Origin: Elusimicrobiota bacterium | GTDB taxonomy: Bacteria > Elusimicrobiota > Elusimicrobia > UBA1565 | DNA: 40,719 nucleotides | Reading direction: 5' to 3' | Assembly (NCBI GenBank): GCA_016212885.1 | Contig: JACRDO010000040.1 | Location: forward strand, 1-40,719 | Shown: positions 22,324 through 30,465 of the stretch, piece after piece | Layout of the letters: the number at the start of each line of letters is the position of its first letter | Position numbering within the stretch: the first letter of the stretch is position 1 | The notes under the pieces: model-generated | The model's database searches: none | What the model saw: only the letters and a program-made list of their open reading frames with translations | What the model was told of the DNA's origin: nothing | Program-made: the position numbers and the translations under genes

Positions 22324-24480
22324 ATGAAAACAGAGACGGCTCACCTGACGTTGAAAGTCAAAGAGGCGCTGGCCAAAGATGTCGGACGCGCGATCGTGAG
22401 GATCGATCCCGAAGACATGAAGACCCTTGGAGTGGAAGCGGGCGGCATCATCGAGGTCCAAGGCAAGCGAAAGACTCCGGCCAAAGTCATGCCCTGTTAC
22501 GCCGAGGAAAGAGGCAAGGGGATCATCCAGATGGACGGGATATGCCGGGAGAACGCGCAGATCGGGCTGGGGGAAAAGGCCGCCGTCAGGGCGATCGTTC
22601 CAAAACCCGCCGGCAGGATCACCCTCATCCCATTATCTCTTTCCAGCCTGCCGCAGCAAGGCCAGGACGCCAAATACCTTGGTTCGCTCATCGCCGGATT
22701 GCCGGTCGCGAGCGGGGACAGGGTCAGGGCCACGCTGTTCGGGTCGAGATCGTGCGATTTCAAGGTGGCGGACACCGTTCCCGATGGAACGGTCGTGATC
22801 AATCCGGGGACCGCGATAAGGATCGAGGCCGCCGAATCAGGGGACAAGGGACCGGCCAGGATATCCTACGAGGACATCGGAGGGCTCGGGCCCCAGATCC
22901 GGAGGATCCGGGAGATGATCGAGCTCCCTTTGCGCCATCCCCAGATATTCGAGAGATTGGGGATCGACGCGCCCAAGGGCGTCCTCCTCTACGGGCCGCC
23001 GGGAACGGGGAAGACCCTGATCGCCCGCGCCGTGGCCAATGAGACCGACGCCTATTTCAACCATATCTCCGGGCCCGAGATCATGGGGAAGTTCTACGGA
23101 GAGAGCGAGGCGCGCTTAAGAGGCGTGTTCGAGAACGCCCAGTCCCACGCCCCGGCCATCATCTTCATCGACGAAATAGACGCCATCGCGCCCAAACGTG
23201 AAGACATGGGCGGCGAGAAACAGGTCGAGAGGCGCGTGGTGGCCCAGCTTCTCGCTCTATTGGACGGATTGGAGTCCCGCGGCCAAGTCATCGTGATAGG
23301 AGCCACCAACATCCCCAACACCCTGGACCCGGCCTTAAGGCGGCCGGGCCGCTTCGACCGGGAGATATCCGTCCCCATCCCGGACAGGAACGGGAGACTG
23401 CAGATACTCCAGATCCACACCCGAGGCATGCCCCTGGCCAAAGACGTGAGCCTGGAGAGGCTGGCCGAAATCACGCACGGGTTCGTGGGCGCCGATCTGG
23501 AGGCCTTGGCCAGGGAAGCCGCGATGGCGGCCTTGCGGCAGATCCTGCCGAACCTCGATCTCGCGATGTCGGATATCCCCTACGAGACCCTGCTCAAGCT
23601 CGAAGTCACCATGGACAATTTCGGGGACGCGATGAAGGAGGTGGAGCCCTCGGCCATAAGGGAGTTCTTCGTGGAAGTGCCCGACGTCAAATGGGAGGAC
23701 GTGGGCGGGCTGGAGGACATAAAGGAAGAGCTCAAGGAAGCGGTCGAGTGGCCGCTCAAGTACTCGGCTCTCTTCAAGAAGGCGGGCGCCCAGCCGCCCA
23801 AGGGAATACTTCTTTTCGGCCCCCCGGGCACGGGGAAGACCCTGTTGGCCAAGGCCGTGGCGAGCCAGACCGGCGTGAATTTCATCTCCGTGAAAGGACC
23901 GAGCTTGATCTCGAAATTCGTCGGGGAGAGCGAGAAGTCCCTGCGCGAGGTGTTCAAGACCGCCAAGCAAGCCTCGCCCACCATCCTGTTCTTCGATGAA
24001 ATAGACGCCCTGGTTCCAAGGAGAGGCTCCTCGAGCACGGACGCGCATGTCACCGAACGCGTCATCAGCCAGTTCCTGACCGAGCTGGACGGGATCGAGG
24101 AGCTCAAAGGAGTCGTGGTTCTGGCGGCCACCAACAGGCTGGACTTAATCGAGCCGGCCATCCTGCGCAGCGGCAGGTTCGACCTGCTCCTGCGGCTGCC
24201 CAAGCCGGACCAAAAGACCCGGGAAGAGATATTCAAAATACACGCCCGGAACAAGCCGCTCGCCCAGGATGTCGATCTGAAGGAATTGGCGAAGGAAACC
24301 GACGGCAAGACCGGCTCCGACATCGAGTTGATCTGCCGCAAGGCCGTGATGCTGGCGCTCAGAGAATACATCAACACGGAAGCCGTCGCCAAAACGCGCG
24401 AATCGAAGGCGGAGCTCAAGATCCTAAAGAGGCATTTTCAAGAAGCCGCCAAATTGGACAGGGCGCGGCAGCAGCTCTAA
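22324..24480 (+). CDS. CDC48/VAT-like double AAA ATPase
   Basis: 718 residues. An N-terminal CDC48_N-type double-psi barrel (about 5-95) is followed by two AAA modules with Walker A GPPGTGKT at 224-231 and 499-506, Walker B IIFIDEID and ILFFDEID, and two second-region-of-homology segments containing NRxDLIE or [18 protein letters not shown]. All catalytic residues look present in both rings. CDC48 proteins are hexameric unfoldases common in archaea and patchy in bacteria. Here it would pull apart or remodel Gvp complexes. It starts 3 bp after the ArsA gene with no Shine-Dalgarno, so coupling is likely. It ends soon after the second AAA module, without the tail used by eukaryotic p97 for cofactors. 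Confidence 0.92.
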   Translation: MKTETAHLTLKVKEALAKDVGRAIVRIDPEDMKTLGVEAGGIIEVQGKRKTPAKVMPCYAEERGKGIIQMDGICRENAQIGLGEKAAVRAIVPKPAGRITLIPLSLSSLPQQGQDAKYLGSLIAGLPVASGDRVRATLFGSRSCDFKVADTVPDGTVVINPGTAIRIEAAESGDKGPARISYEDIGGLGPQIRRIREMIELPLRHPQIFERLGIDAPKGVLLYGPPGTGKTLIARAVANETDAYFNHISGPEIMGKFYGESEARLRGVFENAQSHAPAIIFIDEIDAIAPKREDMGGEKQVERRVVAQLLALLDGLESRGQVIVIGATNIPNTLDPALRRPGRFDREISVPIPDRNGRLQILQIHTRGMPLAKDVSLERLAEITHGFVGADLEALAREAAMAALRQILPNLDLAMSDIPYETLLKLEVTMDNFGDAMKEVEPSAIREFFVEVPDVKWEDVGGLEDIKEELKEAVEWPLKYSALFKKAGAQPPKGILLFGPPGTGKTLLAKAVASQTGVNFISVKGPSLISKFVGESEKSLREVFKTAKQASPTILFFDEIDALVPRRGSSSTDAHVTERVISQFLTELDGIEELKGVVVLAATNRLDLIEPAILRSGRFDLLLRLPKPDQKTREEIFKIHARNKPLAQDVDLKELAKETDGKTGSDIELICRKAVMLALREYINTEAVAKTRESKAELKILKRHFQEAAKLDRARQQL

Positions 24481-24497
24481 GAACGGAGGAATGGGAT

Positions 24498-25547
24498 ATG
24501 GGCAAGACAGGGAAATATGTCTACGGGATCATCGCTTCCGCCGCGCCGGAATTCGCGAGGCCCGGAGCAATAGCCGAGTTCGCGGAGATCTACACCCTCT
24601 CCCATCTCGATGTGGCGGCCGTGGTCGGCGACCGTGAGGCGGCCGATTACAGGCACATGCGCAAGGAGGCCCTGGCCCTGCTCCTGGTCCGGCATCAGAA
24701 GGTCATCGAAAGGATCATGGAGCTCGGGCACGCCATCATCCCCGTGAGATTGGGAACGTTCGCCGCGGATGAGGCGGAGGTCCGGAAGATACTGCGCAGG
24801 GGCTATCGTTTGATAAAAGAGATCATTCCGAAAGTCCGGGATAAGATCGAGGTCGACGTCGCCGTCGTTTGGAAGGACCTCAACTCCGTGATCAAAGAGA
24901 TCGGGGAAGGCAAAGAAATAGCGGCGCTGAAAAAGGCGCTCTTGAGCAATCCCAACGGCGTGAGCGTGGAAGACCAAATGAAAGTCGGGCTCGCGGTCAA
25001 GAAAGCATTGGATGACAAAAGGCGGCATGGCGCAAGCCTGATAGAAGAGGCCTTGAGAACCATGAGCCATGACTGCCGGGCTCATGAACTCATGGATGAT
25101 CGGATGGTCATGAATTCCGCCTTTTTGATTCGCCCGGAGACACAGGACGCTTTCTACGCGCGCGTAGAAAGCCTGAACGGGGAGTTCGACGAAAGTCTGG
25201 ATTTCCGGTGCATCGGCCCCCTGCCCCCTTACAGTTTTTACACGGTGGAGATCAAGAAGCTGGATTACAAGGACCTCAAGTGGGCGCGGGAAAAACTGGG
25301 CTTGCCCGACGATCTCGCCACCGAAAGCGAGATAAAGCAGGCCTATCACCGCGCGGCCGTCTCCCTTCACCCCGATAAGAATCCGAACAGGCCCGGCATG
25401 GAAAAGGAATTCGGCAACGCCGCGAGAGCGCGCAAGATACTCGCGGAGTATTGCCTGGCCAGCATGCAGGCGGAGCAGGAAGAGAATGTCTTCTGTTCCG
25501 AAGACAATCCCGACGAGAGCGCGCTGTGGGTCAGGGTTGGGCAGTAG
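24498..25547 (+). CDS. gvpF: GvpF/L protein with C-terminal J domain
   Basis: 349 residues, about 100 longer than normal GvpF/L. Residues 6-255 are GvpF/L: KYVYGIIA start, IIPVRLGTFA (about 80-90), and the closing CIGPLPPYSF (about 238-247). Residues about 258-320 are a J domain: the LKWAREKLGLP helix, the SEIKQAYHRAAVSLHPDKNPN stretch (split over about 278-298) with the HPD motif at 291-293, then helices III and IV. The HPD is what stimulates Hsp70 ATPase, so this protein could recruit DnaK to growing vesicles. No dnaK is in the window. GGAGGA stands 8 bases before the ATG. It is the first of three consecutive GvpF/L genes. Confidence 0.92.
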   Translation: MGKTGKYVYGIIASAAPEFARPGAIAEFAEIYTLSHLDVAAVVGDREAADYRHMRKEALALLLVRHQKVIERIMELGHAIIPVRLGTFAADEAEVRKILRRGYRLIKEIIPKVRDKIEVDVAVVWKDLNSVIKEIGEGKEIAALKKALLSNPNGVSVEDQMKVGLAVKKALDDKRRHGASLIEEALRTMSHDCRAHELMDDRMVMNSAFLIRPETQDAFYARVESLNGEFDESLDFRCIGPLPPYSFYTVEIKKLDYKDLKWAREKLGLPDDLATESEIKQAYHRAAVSLHPDKNPNRPGMEKEFGNAARARKILAEYCLASMQAEQEENVFCSEDNPDESALWVRVGQ

Positions 25548-25571
25548 GGGAGGGATCCGAGGCCGCGGCAA

Positions 25572-26342
25572 ATGATAATGGAGAAAGAAGGGAAATACGC
25601 CTATTGCATCATCGCCACGAAGCAGGAGAGGAATTTCGGCCCCATCGGCATCAACGGCTGTGAAGTCCTGACCATCGGGTATGACGACCTCAGCATGGTG
25701 GTGAGCAATCATCCTTTGGCCAAGCTGGCGGTGAACAGGGAAACCATGCTGACCCATGCGAAGGTCATCGAGGAGGTGATGAAGGAATTCGACGGGGTGC
25801 TGCCGGTCAGATTCGGCACCATCGCCTCCGATGCCGACGAAATCAGGAATCTGCTGGATCGCAGGCGCCGGGAATTCAAGAGCGCCCTGCGCAATCTCGA
25901 CCGCAAGGTGGAATTGGGCGTCAAAGGGGCCTGGGTGGACATGGGCGTCATTTTCAAAGAGATCGTGAAAGAAAACAGGGATATCCGCAGGATGAAGCGG
26001 AAAATCCAAAGCGATGCGGGCGCGAAGAACGTCCCGGCTAAAACGGAAACCGGCAAGATGGTCGAGGCCGCCCTGCAGAAGAAGAAAGCCGATGAGGCGT
26101 CAAAGATCGCGGAAGCCCTGCGAAGGACTTCCATTGATTTCAAGCTCAACAAGACCGGCGGCGACAGCCAGTTCATGAACGCCTCATTCCTGGTGGACAA
26201 AGGCCGGGAGAAGGAATTCGACAATATCATGGACGACTTGAGCGCGGAAAACAGGGGACGGATATTGTTCCACTACGCCGGCCCCCTGCCCGCCTTCAAC
26301 TTCGTCAACATCGCCATTTATCCCGAGGAGTGGGAGAAATGA
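25572..26342 (+). CDS. gvpF: Gas vesicle protein GvpF/L, second copy
   Basis: 256 residues (254 if the ATG at 25578 is used; the ribosome site is weak for both). Family marks: GKYAYCIIA at the start, VLPVRFGTIASD in the middle, and HYAGPLPAFNFVNI at the end. GvpF/L proteins are two-domain alpha/beta accessory factors that contact GvpA early in assembly and line the inner face. This copy has a charged helical stretch with repeated Lys and Glu between the two lobes. It ends in an ATGA overlap with the third copy, so the two are made together. Confidence 0.92.
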   Translation: MIMEKEGKYAYCIIATKQERNFGPIGINGCEVLTIGYDDLSMVVSNHPLAKLAVNRETMLTHAKVIEEVMKEFDGVLPVRFGTIASDADEIRNLLDRRRREFKSALRNLDRKVELGVKGAWVDMGVIFKEIVKENRDIRRMKRKIQSDAGAKNVPAKTETGKMVEAALQKKKADEASKIAEALRRTSIDFKLNKTGGDSQFMNASFLVDKGREKEFDNIMDDLSAENRGRILFHYAGPLPAFNFVNIAIYPEEWEK

Positions 26343-27124
26343 CGCAAACGGCATCACAAATAGGCAGATACATCTACTGCATCATCGGGTCGGGCCGGCC
26401 CCAGACCTTCGGCCCCTTGGGAATCGGGGGCAGAGGCGACCAGCTCTACACGATCACCTTCGACGGCATCGCCGCGGTGGTGAGCGATTCCCCCATCAAG
26501 AGCTATCCGCTCTCCCACGACAATCTGATCGCCCATGAAAAGGCCATCGAGGAGGTCATGAAGGGCCATTGCGTATTGCCGGTCCGGTTCTGCACCATCG
26601 CCGCGGATGACGACAAAGTCAAAGAGATATTGGTGAAGGCGCGCGACAGATTTCGCGATCTGCTCAGGGCCATGGCGGGCAAGAAAGAGCTGGGGCTAAA
26701 GGCCGTATTCAAATATGCAATCTATAAGGATATCCTGGAAAATTACCCGAACATAAAGTCCCTGAAAGAGAACCTCGCCGCCCTGCCGTTCGATCAGACG
26801 CAGACAGGCCGCATGGAGATAGGCCGGCTGGTCGAATCCGCCCTGCAAATGGAAAAGGAGCGGCGCAAAGACGGCATCCTGGCCGCCCTCTCGCCCTTGG
26901 CGGCGCAGGTGAAGATCAACAACAACTACGGCGAGCTCATGATCTTGAGCGCCGCGTTCTTGGTGGAGGAAAGAAACGAGACGAGCTTCGATCAGCGGGT
27001 GGATCAGTTGGACGCGAAATACGGAGACAAGGTCAAATTCAAGTATGTGGGCACATTGCCGCCGTTCAATTTCGTCAATCTGGTCATTGATACTCGGCAG
27101 ACGAATCTGGTCGCGGCATCTTGA
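26339..27124 (+). CDS. gvpF: Gas vesicle protein GvpF/L, third copy
   Basis: 261 residues from the ATG at 26339, which overlaps the preceding stop (ATGA) and has GAGGAG 8 bases upstream; a GTG at 26330 would add three residues. It shows GRYIYCIIG, VLPVRFCTIAADDD and YVGTLPPFNFVNLVI, all GvpF/L signatures. It is closest in layout to the second copy (26-residue spacing of the same motifs), suggesting a tandem duplication followed by divergence. Its product probably forms part of the same inner assembly complex with GvpG and GvpO, whose genes follow directly. Confidence 0.92.
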   Translation: MTQTASQIGRYIYCIIGSGRPQTFGPLGIGGRGDQLYTITFDGIAAVVSDSPIKSYPLSHDNLIAHEKAIEEVMKGHCVLPVRFCTIAADDDKVKEILVKARDRFRDLLRAMAGKKELGLKAVFKYAIYKDILENYPNIKSLKENLAALPFDQTQTGRMEIGRLVESALQMEKERRKDGILAALSPLAAQVKINNNYGELMILSAAFLVEERNETSFDQRVDQLDAKYGDKVKFKYVGTLPPFNFVNLVIDTRQTNLVAAS

Positions 27125-27128
27125 ACGG

Positions 27129-27368
27129 ATGTTCCTGATAGACGACGTGCTGCTTTCGCCGCTCAAAGGCCTGCTTTGGCTGGGCGACAAGATCGACGAG
27201 CTGTGCGTCAAGGAAACGTCCGATGAGGGGCGCGTGATGGAGAGCCTCATGGCTTTGCAGCTCCGATTCGAGCTGGATGAGATCAGCGGGGCGGAATATG
27301 CCGAGCGGGAAAAAGAGGTCCTGGCCCGGTTGGAAGCGATCAGAAGATCGAGGGAAGGGGAGGCGTGA
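27129..27368 (+). CDS. gvpG: Gas vesicle protein GvpG
   Basis: 79 residues from the ATG at 27129, 4 bp after the GvpF stop. The start MFLIDDVLLSPLKGLLWLGDKI and the helix LQLRFELDEISGAEYAERE are the clear GvpG pattern. GvpG is a small helical accessory protein required for assembly in many bacteria and archaea. An in-frame start further upstream (27045) would lie inside the GvpF coding sequence and encode nothing GvpG-like. The stop is one base from the gvpO ATG. Confidence 0.92.
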   Translation: MFLIDDVLLSPLKGLLWLGDKIDELCVKETSDEGRVMESLMALQLRFELDEISGAEYAEREKEVLARLEAIRRSREGEA

Positions 27369-27369
27369 G

Positions 27370-27633
27370 ATGCCCAAAATCGAGCAGGTCGGAAAGGTGG
27401 TCGTCGAATTCCTGAAAAAGACCCTCAAGGTGAAGGACGCGAAGGTCATAAGGGAAGAGAAAGCGCCGGCCGGCTGGGAGACCGAGGCGGAGGTCTATGA
27501 GGAGAACTCGTTCATAAGGGCCCTCGGACTTCCCACGCGGGTCCAAGACCGGAACACCTACATAGTCAAGCTCAACGACAGCCTGGAAGTCGAATCTTAC
27601 GAGCGCAAAGGGCATAATGGCTCGGCGCATTGA
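27370..27633 (+). CDS. gvpO: Gas vesicle protein GvpO
   Basis: 87 residues from the ATG at 27370. The first half is a helix (KVVVEFLKKTLKVKDAKVI); the second half carries the GvpO core GWETEAEVYEEN, then YIVKLNDSLEVESYERK, with the expected Trp and the run of strands. GvpO is an accessory protein and, in haloarchaea, influences gvp mRNA levels. The last 17 bp overlap the fourth GvpF/L gene. A start further upstream (27277) would read through gvpG. Confidence 0.88.
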   Translation: MPKIEQVGKVVVEFLKKTLKVKDAKVIREEKAPAGWETEAEVYEENSFIRALGLPTRVQDRNTYIVKLNDSLEVESYERKGHNGSAH

Positions 27634-28444
27634 GCCGGGACAGCTTCTCTACCTGTATTGCGTCGCCGACAGGGCCCCTGATCTCAATAAGGGCCGGGAC
27701 GGGTCGGATCGACCGCGCATCATCCCGCATGAAGGCCTTTATGCCGTGGCCCGCAGGGTCTCGCGCAGCGACTTCGACGAAGACAATCTGAAGAGGAATC
27801 TGAGCGACCTGGCGTGGGTGGAAACCCGCGTCATCGCGCACGAGCAGGTCCTGGAAGCCGTCATGAAGGATTCCTGCATGGTTCCTTTCAAGTTCGCCAC
27901 GCTGTTCGACAGCGAGGACAATCTCAAAGGGATGCTTGCGCGAAACGCTCCTCTCCTCAAAGAAGCTCTCGAGAACGTGGCGGGCCATGAGGAGTGGGGG
28001 CTCAAGATCTATTGCGACATGGACGCATTGGAAGCTTCTCTCAGACAGAACAAGGAGCTCTCGGAGCTGGACCATGAGATCGCTTCGTCTTCGCCCGGCA
28101 AGGCGTTCATCCTGAAGAGGCGGCAAGAAGCCCGGCTGAGGCAAATGATGCGCACGAAGCTCAACGAATGCGGCCAGGAGAGTTTCGACCGGCTCAGAGG
28201 ACTCTGTTCGCGGGCCCGCATCAACAGATTGCTGCCCAAAGAGGCGACTGAGAAGAACGAGGACATGATCTTGAACGCCGCGTTCCTGATAAGAAAACCC
28301 AAAGTCCGGGCCTTTATCGAGACGGTGGCTTGGCTCAAGGCGCGGCAGGCTGAGAGCGGGCTTTCCTTCGACTGCACGGGGCCCTGGCCGCCCTACAACT
28401 TCTGCGATGTCGTTGAAAGGACCGCCGATCATGCGCGGCCATAA
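27617..28444 (+). CDS. gvpL: Gas vesicle protein GvpF/L, fourth copy
   Basis: 275 residues. The start LLYLYCVAD, the central MVPFKFATLFDS and the end CTGPWPPYNFCDVVE mark it as GvpF/L, of the type usually called GvpL. It is the most divergent of the four: VPFKFATLF replaces LPVRFGTIA. Its C-terminal GPWPPYNF is nearly the same as that of the gvpL remnant about 230 bp downstream (28663-28686), so the remnant probably came from a close relative of this copy. It overlaps gvpO by 17 bp and the GvpJ-GvpK gene by 14 bp. Confidence 0.9.
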   Translation: MARRIEPGQLLYLYCVADRAPDLNKGRDGSDRPRIIPHEGLYAVARRVSRSDFDEDNLKRNLSDLAWVETRVIAHEQVLEAVMKDSCMVPFKFATLFDSEDNLKGMLARNAPLLKEALENVAGHEEWGLKIYCDMDALEASLRQNKELSELDHEIASSSPGKAFILKRRQEARLRQMMRTKLNECGQESFDRLRGLCSRARINRLLPKEATEKNEDMILNAAFLIRKPKVRAFIETVAWLKARQAESGLSFDCTGPWPPYNFCDVVERTADHARP

Positions 28445-29051
28445 CGTCATCGCCGAATCAAAAGACGTGACCCTTCTGGAGATCCTGGACAGGGTCATGG
28501 ACAAAGGCGTGGTCACCTCAGGCGATGTGGTCATTTCCGTGGCGGACGTGGACCTTGTCTATGTGGGGTTGAGGGCGCTCGTCAGCTCGGTGGAAACCAT
28601 GGAACGGCTGAGAGGGGCTCCGGTTGAGGTCTTCCCCAGGCGAGCTCAAATATCTGCTCAGCGGCCCATGGCCGCCCTACAATTTCATCAAAATGGCCCG
28701 CGGCTCGGCCGCCCCATGAAAAACGTCGTCCGAACGGATTCCCCCGGCGCATTCCTGGAGGAGCTGGAGAAACCGCGAGGGACGTTTCCAAGGAGGATCG
28801 CCGCTGACCCTCGAAACGCGGAGAAAGGCCTGGCCAAACTGGTCATGACGCTCATCGAGCTGATCCGCAAGCTCATGGAGAAGCAAGCCATGCGCCGGAT
28901 AGAAAACGGCTCTTTGACCGAAGCCGAGATCGAGCGGGTCGGCGAGACCCTCATGAAGCTGGAAAACAAAATGAAGGAACTGAAGCGGATATTCGGCCTC
29001 CAGGATGAGGATCTCAATCTGAATCTGGGTCCGCTGGGGAATTTGATGTAG
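28431..29051 (+). CDS. gvpK: GvpJ-type domain fused in frame to GvpK
   Basis: 206 residues from the ATG at 28431. Residues about 8-62 are a GvpA/J-type domain: LLEILDRVMDKGVVTSGDVVISVADVDL split over the first 45 residues, then LRALVSSVETMERL. Residues about 100-206 are a complete GvpK: FPRRIAADPRNAEKGLAKLV, LMEKQAMRRIENGSLTEAEIER, DLNLNLGPLGNLM. The 35-residue linker reads as junk because it is the out-of-frame tail of a deleted gvpL (28639-28719). GvpK alone may start at the ATG at 28716, which overlaps that old gvpL stop (ATGA) but has no Shine-Dalgarno. Whether the cell makes the fusion, separate GvpK, or both cannot be told from sequence. Confidence 0.88.
   Translation: MRGHNVIAESKDVTLLEILDRVMDKGVVTSGDVVISVADVDLVYVGLRALVSSVETMERLRGAPVEVFPRRAQISAQRPMAALQFHQNGPRLGRPMKNVVRTDSPGAFLEELEKPRGTFPRRIAADPRNAEKGLAKLVMTLIELIRKLMEKQAMRRIENGSLTEAEIERVGETLMKLENKMKELKRIFGLQDEDLNLNLGPLGNLM
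28639..28719 (+). pseudogene. 3' end of a deleted gvpF/L gene
   Basis: In the frame one step off the GvpJ-GvpK frame, 28639-28716 reads GELKYLLSGPWPPYNFIKMARG and then SAAP and TGA (28717-28719). SGPWPPYNF is the C-terminal signature of GvpF/L. Its stop overlaps the gvpK ATG as ATGA, the normal coupling in this cluster. So a fifth gvpF/L once stood between gvpJ and gvpK, and a deletion removed all but its last 26 codons together with the end of gvpJ. Confidence 0.8.
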
Positions 29052-29060
29052 GAGCGACAC

Positions 29061-29360
29061 ATGTCAGAACAGAAGATGATGCATGCCACCAACGCCACCA
29101 ACCTCGCGGACATCCTGGAGAGGGTGTTGGACAAAGGCATCGTGATCGCCGGGGACATCAAGATCCAGCTCGCGGACGTCGACCTGCTCAACATCAAGAT
29201 ACGGCTTCTGGTCTGCTCCGTAGATAAAGCCATGCAGATGGGGATCAACTGGTGGCAGAATGACGCCTACTTGTCGACGACGGCCAAAGACTCCCTCTTC
29301 GCCCAAGAGAACGCGGCCCTGCAGCAGAGAATAGAGCGGCTGGAGGCGAGGGTCAAATGA
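29061..29360 (+). CDS. gvpJ: Gas vesicle protein GvpJ (GvpA family)
   Basis: 99 residues. Residues about 12-68 are GvpA-like (LADILERVLDKGIVIAGDIKI, LADVDLLNIKIRLLVCSVDKA) followed by a helical tail ending in QRIERLEARVK. It is longer than GvpA and carries the DLLNIKIRLLV version typical of minor shell proteins GvpJ/M/S, thought to nucleate the conical ends of the vesicle. AGGAG precedes the ATG by 6-7 bases. It overlaps the next gene by 4 bp (ATGA). GvpM is the alternative name. Confidence 0.9.
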   Translation: MSEQKMMHATNATNLADILERVLDKGIVIAGDIKIQLADVDLLNIKIRLLVCSVDKAMQMGINWWQNDAYLSTTAKDSLFAQENAALQQRIERLEARVK

Positions 29361-30037
29361 GGACCCTGATCTACGTCCCGGTCATCCATTCGAGCGCGGA
29401 CCTCGGTTCCTTGGCCATGGACGTGACGAAGCGAGGGAGGGCTGATTTCGGCCCGGAGTTCTGGGCGGAGCATGAAAGGACGATCCTGGCTTTCTGGGAC
29501 GCGCTCGCCGAATACTTCGGCTCGATCGATGTGTCCGGCTTCAAGATATACCAGGACGGGATGATCGCGGAGGGCGAAGTCGCGCAGAAAATAGTCGAGG
29601 ATGGGGTCAAATCGGGAAGCATGAACTACCAATTGGTCGCGGCACTCCTAAAGAGAGGGGCCTCATTGATCAGGACGGAGGATCTCAGCCTGGTCAAGGA
29701 AGAGCGCGACCGGCTTCTCAAGATAACCCGGGCCAAGACGATCTTCACGAAATTGCTCGCTTTCATGATGTACAAAGTCCGCAAAACCAAGCTCCTGGAC
29801 AAGCGGGATGAAGTCATCGCCAAAAGAATCTGGGGGACTCTGAGCGAGGGCCAAACGGGGATCCTGTTCGTCGGCGCCTACCACAACATCAAGCCGCGCC
29901 TGCCCAAGGACATCCGGATCATCGATGTAAAGGACGTCGCCAAGGTGAGGGAATACCAGCAATCGCTCCCCTTTCATCACCGGAACAAGGACCGCTTCGC
30001 GGAACTGGCGAGCTACCTTGCTTCCCGGATCAGCTAG
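29357..30037 (+). CDS. Unknown protein at the end of the gvp cluster
   Basis: 226 residues, soluble, alpha/beta in appearance. The N-terminus TLIYVPVIHSSADLGSL starts with a beta strand and His; the C-terminal part has GQTGILFVGAYHNIKPRLP then IRIIDVKDVAKVREY, which looks like a Rossmann-like or TraB-like core with a conserved-looking GAYHN. A positively charged central helix (about 115-150) lies between. I do not recognise the family. Coupling to gvpJ (ATGA) puts it in the gas vesicle operon. Its stop TAG shares a base with the GTG of the following kinase, at a point that looks like a recombination junction, so its C-terminus may not be the original one. Confidence 0.8.
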   Translation: MRTLIYVPVIHSSADLGSLAMDVTKRGRADFGPEFWAEHERTILAFWDALAEYFGSIDVSGFKIYQDGMIAEGEVAQKIVEDGVKSGSMNYQLVAALLKRGASLIRTEDLSLVKEERDRLLKITRAKTIFTKLLAFMMYKVRKTKLLDKRDEVIAKRIWGTLSEGQTGILFVGAYHNIKPRLPKDIRIIDVKDVAKVREYQQSLPFHHRNKDRFAELASYLASRIS

Positions 30038-30465
30038 TGTTCCACGATCTGAAGGCGCATCAAATCGAGCTGGAAACGCAGAACGAAGAACTGCGCCGAG
30101 CGCAGTTCGAACTTGAAGCTGCGCGGAAACGGTATTCCGATCTATACGACCTGGAGCCGGTGGGCTATTTCACCCTCAGCGACAAGGGGCTGATCCTGGA
30201 GGCCGACCTCACCGCCGCAAAACTGCTCGGCGCGGAAAGAAGCTCGTTGATCAAACAGCCGCTGACGCGCTTTATCCTCCCCGAGGACCAGGACATCTTC
30301 TGCCGGCATCACAAGCGGTTCGTTGAAACGGGCGCGCCGCAGACGTGCGAGATGAGGATGCTGCGGCCGAACGCCGCCCCCTTCTGGGCGCAGATGCAGG
30401 CCGCCGCGGGACAAGCCGCCGACGGCTCTCCCCTGTGCCGCGCCGTGGTGAGCGACATCACCGAG
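30037..30465 (+). repeat. Right PAS-kinase direct repeat flanking the gvp block
   Basis: Counterpart of 15643-16074, same orientation. Homology starts within a codon or two of the TAGTG junction and runs to the end of PAS1. The two copies are 14.4 kb apart. Confidence 0.8.

Noticed and set aside
24477-26009. A 510-codon open frame on the minus strand
   Set aside because: Antisense to two GvpF/L genes; its translation is His/Leu/Asp-rich without any domain.
28407-28430. An earlier ATG for the GvpJ-GvpK gene
   Set aside because: It lies deeper inside the preceding GvpF/L gene; the ATG at 28431 fits the GvpJ start and has GAAAGGA at usable distance.
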